This document shows, in pieces, positions 4,923 to 6,912 of a stretch of 6,912 nucleotides of DNA. Under the pieces are notes generated by a model. It was not told where the DNA came from and did not search any database. It saw only the letters and a list, made by a program, of their open reading frames with translations. Every line of letters starts with the position of its first letter. The stretch's first letter is position 1. The stretch covers positions 1-6,912 of the forward strand of contig JAADFL010000059.1 of the NCBI GenBank assembly GCA_013152945.1, in the 5' to 3' direction. A program made the position numbers and the translations under genes. This DNA is from Deltaproteobacteria bacterium. Lineage in GTDB: Bacteria > Myxococcota_A > JAADFL01.

Positions 4923-6641
4923 TCAATTTGCGCAAAGACACTTGTATTCTATGGCTCCACCACTACTTGGTACAAGTTTGCACTGGTAACCCGCCGGACA
5001 GGAATCCCAGCGCGGATCGCACGATGTAGTGCAAATGCCTTCAATCGCGGGTCCGCTTTGGTAGTAACATTCATCAAAACCATATTGGATACAGTCCCTC
5101 GAAATCCTGCAGGGTATCGGGCATTGAGGCGTCTGGCTGCACTCACACATGCCAATCCGGTAATTACAAACATAGGGCTGTGGGCATGGAGTCGTAAAAT
5201 CGCATTTGGCCGAGCAGTCATTTCCATTTCCGGTATCAATGCAGACTTCAAGACCGAAGGGGATGCAATCCTGGTCGATTTTACAGTCGATTGGGCATTG
5301 GGGTATTTCGGGAGCACATTCACATTCGCCATTCTTGTTGCAAACGTAACCATCAGGGCAAGGAGCATCGAGCCCGCATTTTTGGGTACATTGTGCAAAT
5401 CCATTGCCGATATCGCTGCAATTCTCAAGATCATAAGGCCAACAGAAAGGATCGTCCTTACATTCAACCGGGCATTGTGCCGGCTCTGGTTCACAGGTGC
5501 ATAACCCATGAACGTCACATACATAACCGGTAGGACAGGATTGTGTATCATTGCATTTTGCGGTGCACTCGTTTATGCCGTCATCATTCACATCATCACA
5601 GCCATCGAGCCCCAAGTTCGAGCAGTCCCCGGCATTTTCGCATTTTACAGGACATTCCATGGGACACTCGCAAAGCCCTGAGGCATAGTTGCACGAATAT
5701 GGTTCAGGACAAACATGATCCGTATCGCACTTCCTTGTACAATGTCCTGAAACCAGATCAGAGACGCACAGTGTCAGTCCATGGTCATAGCAATCCGGGC
5801 TCCTGCGACATTGGAAGTAACCACAACTATCACCATCAGTAGGATCGCACTGGTCACCTATGCCATCCTTGTCCTTGTCCTCTTGGCCTGGATTCTTGGC
5901 AAACACGCAGTTATCACAGACATCTCCTATTCCATCCCGGTCTCTATCAGCCTGGTCCTCATTAGGTGTCTTGGGGCAGTTGTCACATACATCACCGGTC
6001 TTGTCTTTGTCGACATCGGATTGATCATGGTTGGGAACTGACGGGCAATTGTCACAAATGTCGCCTATGCCGTCATTATCGCTGTCTGATTGATCATCCC
6101 CGGCCATTTCAGGGCAGTTGTCGCATGCATCACCAATATTGTCCTTGTCGACGTCCGATTGGTCGTTGTTGGTTATATTCGGGCAATTGTCACAAGCATC
6201 ACCAAAGCTGTCATTATCAGAGTTATCCTGGTTGAAATTGGGTGTATCCGGGCAGTTATCCTTGTCATCCGGTATGCCGTCATTGTCTCTGTCCCCAGGT
6301 GGCGTGCAGGCTACCTCGCATAGCCCATCATTGCACTCCCAGTGGGCATTATTGGGGTTGATGCACGATCCATCGGGTATAGGTTGTGTGCAGTCCTGTG
6401 CAGTTTTGCAGCAACCATAATCACCGCAACCGGTTCCTGTGTCCGTGTCCGTGTCGGTGTCGGCATCCGTGTCAGTGTCAGAGTCGGTGTCCGTATCAGT
6501 ATCCGTGTCGGTGTCAACGTCGGTGTCCGTATCAGTATCCGTGTCCGTGTCAACGTCGGTGTCCGTGTCAGTATCCGTGTCCGTGTCAACGTCGGTGTCC
6601 GTGTCGGTGTCAACGTCAGTATCCGTGTCGGTGTCACAACG
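4923..6641 (-). CDS. C-terminal part of a frameshifted secreted lipoprotein: TSP3 calcium-binding repeats and five 10-Cys repeats
   Basis: This reading frame is open from an in-frame TGA at 6642-6644 down to the TGA at 4923-4925. It lacks a start of its own where translation would be sensible; the first in-frame ATG (6105-6107) falls inside a repeat. I therefore read it as the continuation of the frame entering from the right edge, broken at 6635-6638. In order it encodes: the remaining Asp-Thr repeats; a short Cys-rich linker with eight cysteines (about 6294-6437); six thrombospondin type 3 repeats of exactly 23 residues with DNC(P) cores; then five tandem units of about 52-64 residues with ten cysteines each, ending in CLCAN. 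A secreted, disulfide-rich, Ca2+-binding surface protein is the likely product. The specific function is unknown. Confidence 0.8.
   Translation of the reverse strand, partial: RCDTDTDTDVDTDTDTDVDTDTDTDTDTDVDTDTDTDTDTDVDTDTDTDTDTDSDTDTDADTDTDTDTGTGCGDYGCCKTAQDCTQPIPDGSCINPNNAHWECNDGLCEVACTPPGDRDNDGIPDDKDNCPDTPNFNQDNSDNDSFGDACDNCPNITNNDQSDVDKDNIGDACDNCPEMAGDDQSDSDNDGIGDICDNCPSVPNHDQSDVDKDKTGDVCDNCPKTPNEDQADRDRDGIGDVCDNCVFAKNPGQEDKDKDGIGDQCDPTDGDSCGYFQCRRSPDCYDHGLTLCVSDLVSGHCTRKCDTDHVCPEPYSCNYASGLCECPMECPVKCENAGDCSNLGLDGCDDVNDDGINECTAKCNDTQSCPTGYVCDVHGLCTCEPEPAQCPVECKDDPFCWPYDLENCSDIGNGFAQCTQKCGLDAPCPDGYVCNKNGECECAPEIPQCPIDCKIDQDCIPFGLEVCIDTGNGNDCSAKCDFTTPCPQPYVCNYRIGMCECSQTPQCPIPCRISRDCIQYGFDECYYQSGPAIEGICTTSCDPRWDSCPAGYQCKLVPSSGGAIEYKCLCAN
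4932..5825 (-). repeat. five tandem 10-cysteine protein repeats
   Basis: The unit boundaries are 5664-5825, 5493-5654, 5316-5474, 5139-5297 and 4932-5123, reading N- to C-terminal. Each unit has exactly ten cysteines. The spacing is about C-x3-C-x5-C-x7-C-x(8-11)-C-x3-C-x(5-6)-C-x5-C-x(5-6)-C-x-C. The first unit has x4 in the first gap and the last has x13 in the ninth. Shared text includes CP at the start, a GL or similar core before Cys4, CP.gYvC (for example CPDGYVC) and a closing CxC. An even cysteine number per unit suggests five internal disulfides. The units are diverged at DNA level, so the array is old rather than a recent expansion. Confidence 0.85.
5829..6293 (-). repeat. thrombospondin type 3 repeat array
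   Basis: Six successive units are spaced exactly 23 residues from one DNC cysteine to the next. They have the form D.D.DgiGD.CDNCP..pN.DQ.D, and a closing QCDPTDGD. The alternating aspartates are the calcium-binding ligands of TSP3 repeats, and the paired cysteines form disulfides between neighbouring units. The array sits between the Asp-Thr tract and the 10-Cys units and would form a rigid, Ca2+-dependent spacer. The fifth full unit ends in CDNCVFAK, lacking the usual Pro. Confidence 0.9.
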
Positions 6642-6912
6642 TCAGTATCCGTGTCGGTGTCAACGTCGGTATCCGTGTCCGTGTCGGTGTCAACGTCGGT
6701 ATCCGTGTCCGTGTCAGTGTCAATGTCCGTGTCAGTGTCAGTGTCAACGTCGGTATCCGTGTCCGTGTCAGTGTCAATGTCCGTGTCAGTGTCAGTGTCA
6801 GTATCCGTGTCAATGTCAGTATCAGTATCAGTATCAGTATCACCGGTTGGTGTGTGGTCGCTGCTACATCCTATAACTCCAAGCGTTGATGCCAGCACAA
6901 CCAATACGAAAA
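6311..6912 (-). CDS. N-terminal part of the same lipoprotein gene, truncated at the window edge and frameshifted inside the Asp-Thr tract
   Basis: The frame enters from the right edge, reading FVLVVLASTLGVIGC. That is the hydrophobic end of a lipoprotein signal peptide with a lipobox VIGC; the acylated Cys is at 6866-6868, followed by Ser-Ser-Asp. A TTG at 6902-6904 could be taken as the start, but the peptide would then lack its positively charged end and the frame stays open upstream. The real start therefore lies outside the window. After CSSDHTPTG comes a long run of Asp-Thr pairs with occasional Ile or Val. At 6635-6638 a duplicated CA shifts the frame, and from there the reading becomes a Thr/Pro/Arg/Leu-rich run ending at 6311. 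That tail has no repeat logic and is an artefact of the shift; only about 6639-6912 is native sequence in this frame. Confidence 0.75.
   Translation of the reverse strand, partial: FVLVVLASTLGVIGCSSDHTPTGDTDTDTDTDIDTDTDTDTDTDIDTDTDTDTDVDTDTDTDIDTDTDTDTDVDTDTDTDTDVDTDTDTDVVTPTRILTLTPTRTPTLTRTRILTRTPTLTRTRILIRTPTLTPTRILIRTPTLTLTRMPTPTRTRTQEPVAVIMVAAKLHRTAHNLYPMDRASTPIMPTGSAMMGYAR
6438..6841 (-). repeat. Asp-Thr dipeptide tract with hexanucleotide and higher-order repeats
   Basis: About 134 residues of alternating Asp and Thr are encoded by GAY-ACN hexamers, with periodic Ile, Val or Ala replacing Thr. Higher-order units are visible. A 54-bp unit at 6691-6744 is repeated perfectly at 6745-6798, and a 30-bp unit at 6661-6690 continues into 6691. 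The tract follows the lipid-anchored N-terminus and would be an acidic, extended linker holding the folded domains off the membrane. Hexamer-multiple changes keep the frame; the CA duplication at 6635-6638 does not. Confidence 0.92.

Noticed and set aside
6105-6107. ATG as the start of a separate Cys-rich protein
   Set aside because: It falls in the middle of a TSP3 repeat, and the same frame continues upstream with matching 23-residue repeats. A protein starting here would lack a signal peptide although it is Cys-rich.
6311-6634. Arg/Thr/Pro-rich C-terminal tail as a real protein domain
   Set aside because: It is the Asp-Thr and Cys-linker DNA read out of frame after the CA duplication. The alternative frame restores repeats and cysteines without interruption.
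6438-6841. CRISPR-like array
   Set aside because: The repeat period is 6 bp with nested 30-54 bp units and no unique spacers. It is a coding dipeptide repeat.
6386-6889. Long + strand frames of Ser-Val or Cys-Pro/Arg-Cys type opposite the Asp-Thr tract
   Set aside because: They are simply the complement of GAY-ACN hexamers, which have no stops in those frames. They have no Shine-Dalgarno or domain, and the - strand frame has a lipobox and meaningful downstream domains.

Overview
The window reads as a bacterial chromosome segment with roughly even base composition, most plausibly from a deltaproteobacterium in the old broad sense (Myxococcota, Bradymonadota, Desulfobacterota or a related uncultured lineage). 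This rests on two things. The block xseB - response regulator - dxs - tlyA resembles the xseB - ispA - dxs - tlyA arrangement common in that group. The last gene is a lipoprotein with an Asp-Thr tract, thrombospondin type 3 repeats and Cys-rich repeats, a style frequent in those lineages. The placement is inference; no rRNA or phylogenetic marker was compared.

Layout. 1-348 has no convincing gene; it holds a GC-rich hairpin and an inverted repeat. 349-1038 (+) is a UPF0173/UlaG-like metallo-beta-lactamase-fold hydrolase. 1039-1276 is a convergent intergenic gap with a perfect 13-bp tandem duplication. From 4628 down to 1277 (all -) lies a tight operon: xseB, a stand-alone receiver-domain response regulator, dxs and tlyA. 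Intervals are 62 bp (xseB to regulator), 16 bp (regulator to dxs), and a 17-bp overlap if tlyA starts at 2065. A possible -10 box with palindromes just upstream lies at 4830-4878. From 4923 to beyond the window edge (-) is a large secreted, Ca2+-binding-type, Cys-rich lipoprotein gene whose true start lies outside the window.

How they fit. dxs makes DXP, the entry metabolite of the MEP isoprenoid pathway. tlyA methylates rRNA, and xseB is the small subunit of exonuclease VII. This is a housekeeping cluster whose linkage is historical rather than a single pathway. A single-domain response regulator sits where ispA is often found, and it is probably translated together with dxs.

The most notable object is the lipoprotein gene. 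Its Asp-Thr tract of about 134 residues carries a 2-bp duplication (CA, 6635-6638) that breaks the reading frame. The two halves are otherwise intact: a lipobox and Asp-Thr repeats before the break, then six 23-residue TSP3 repeats and five tandem 10-cysteine repeats after it. The break is therefore either a recent mutation or a sequencing/assembly error in a low-complexity tract. Repaired, the mature protein would be about 647 residues. I did not recognise the 10-Cys repeat as a named domain.
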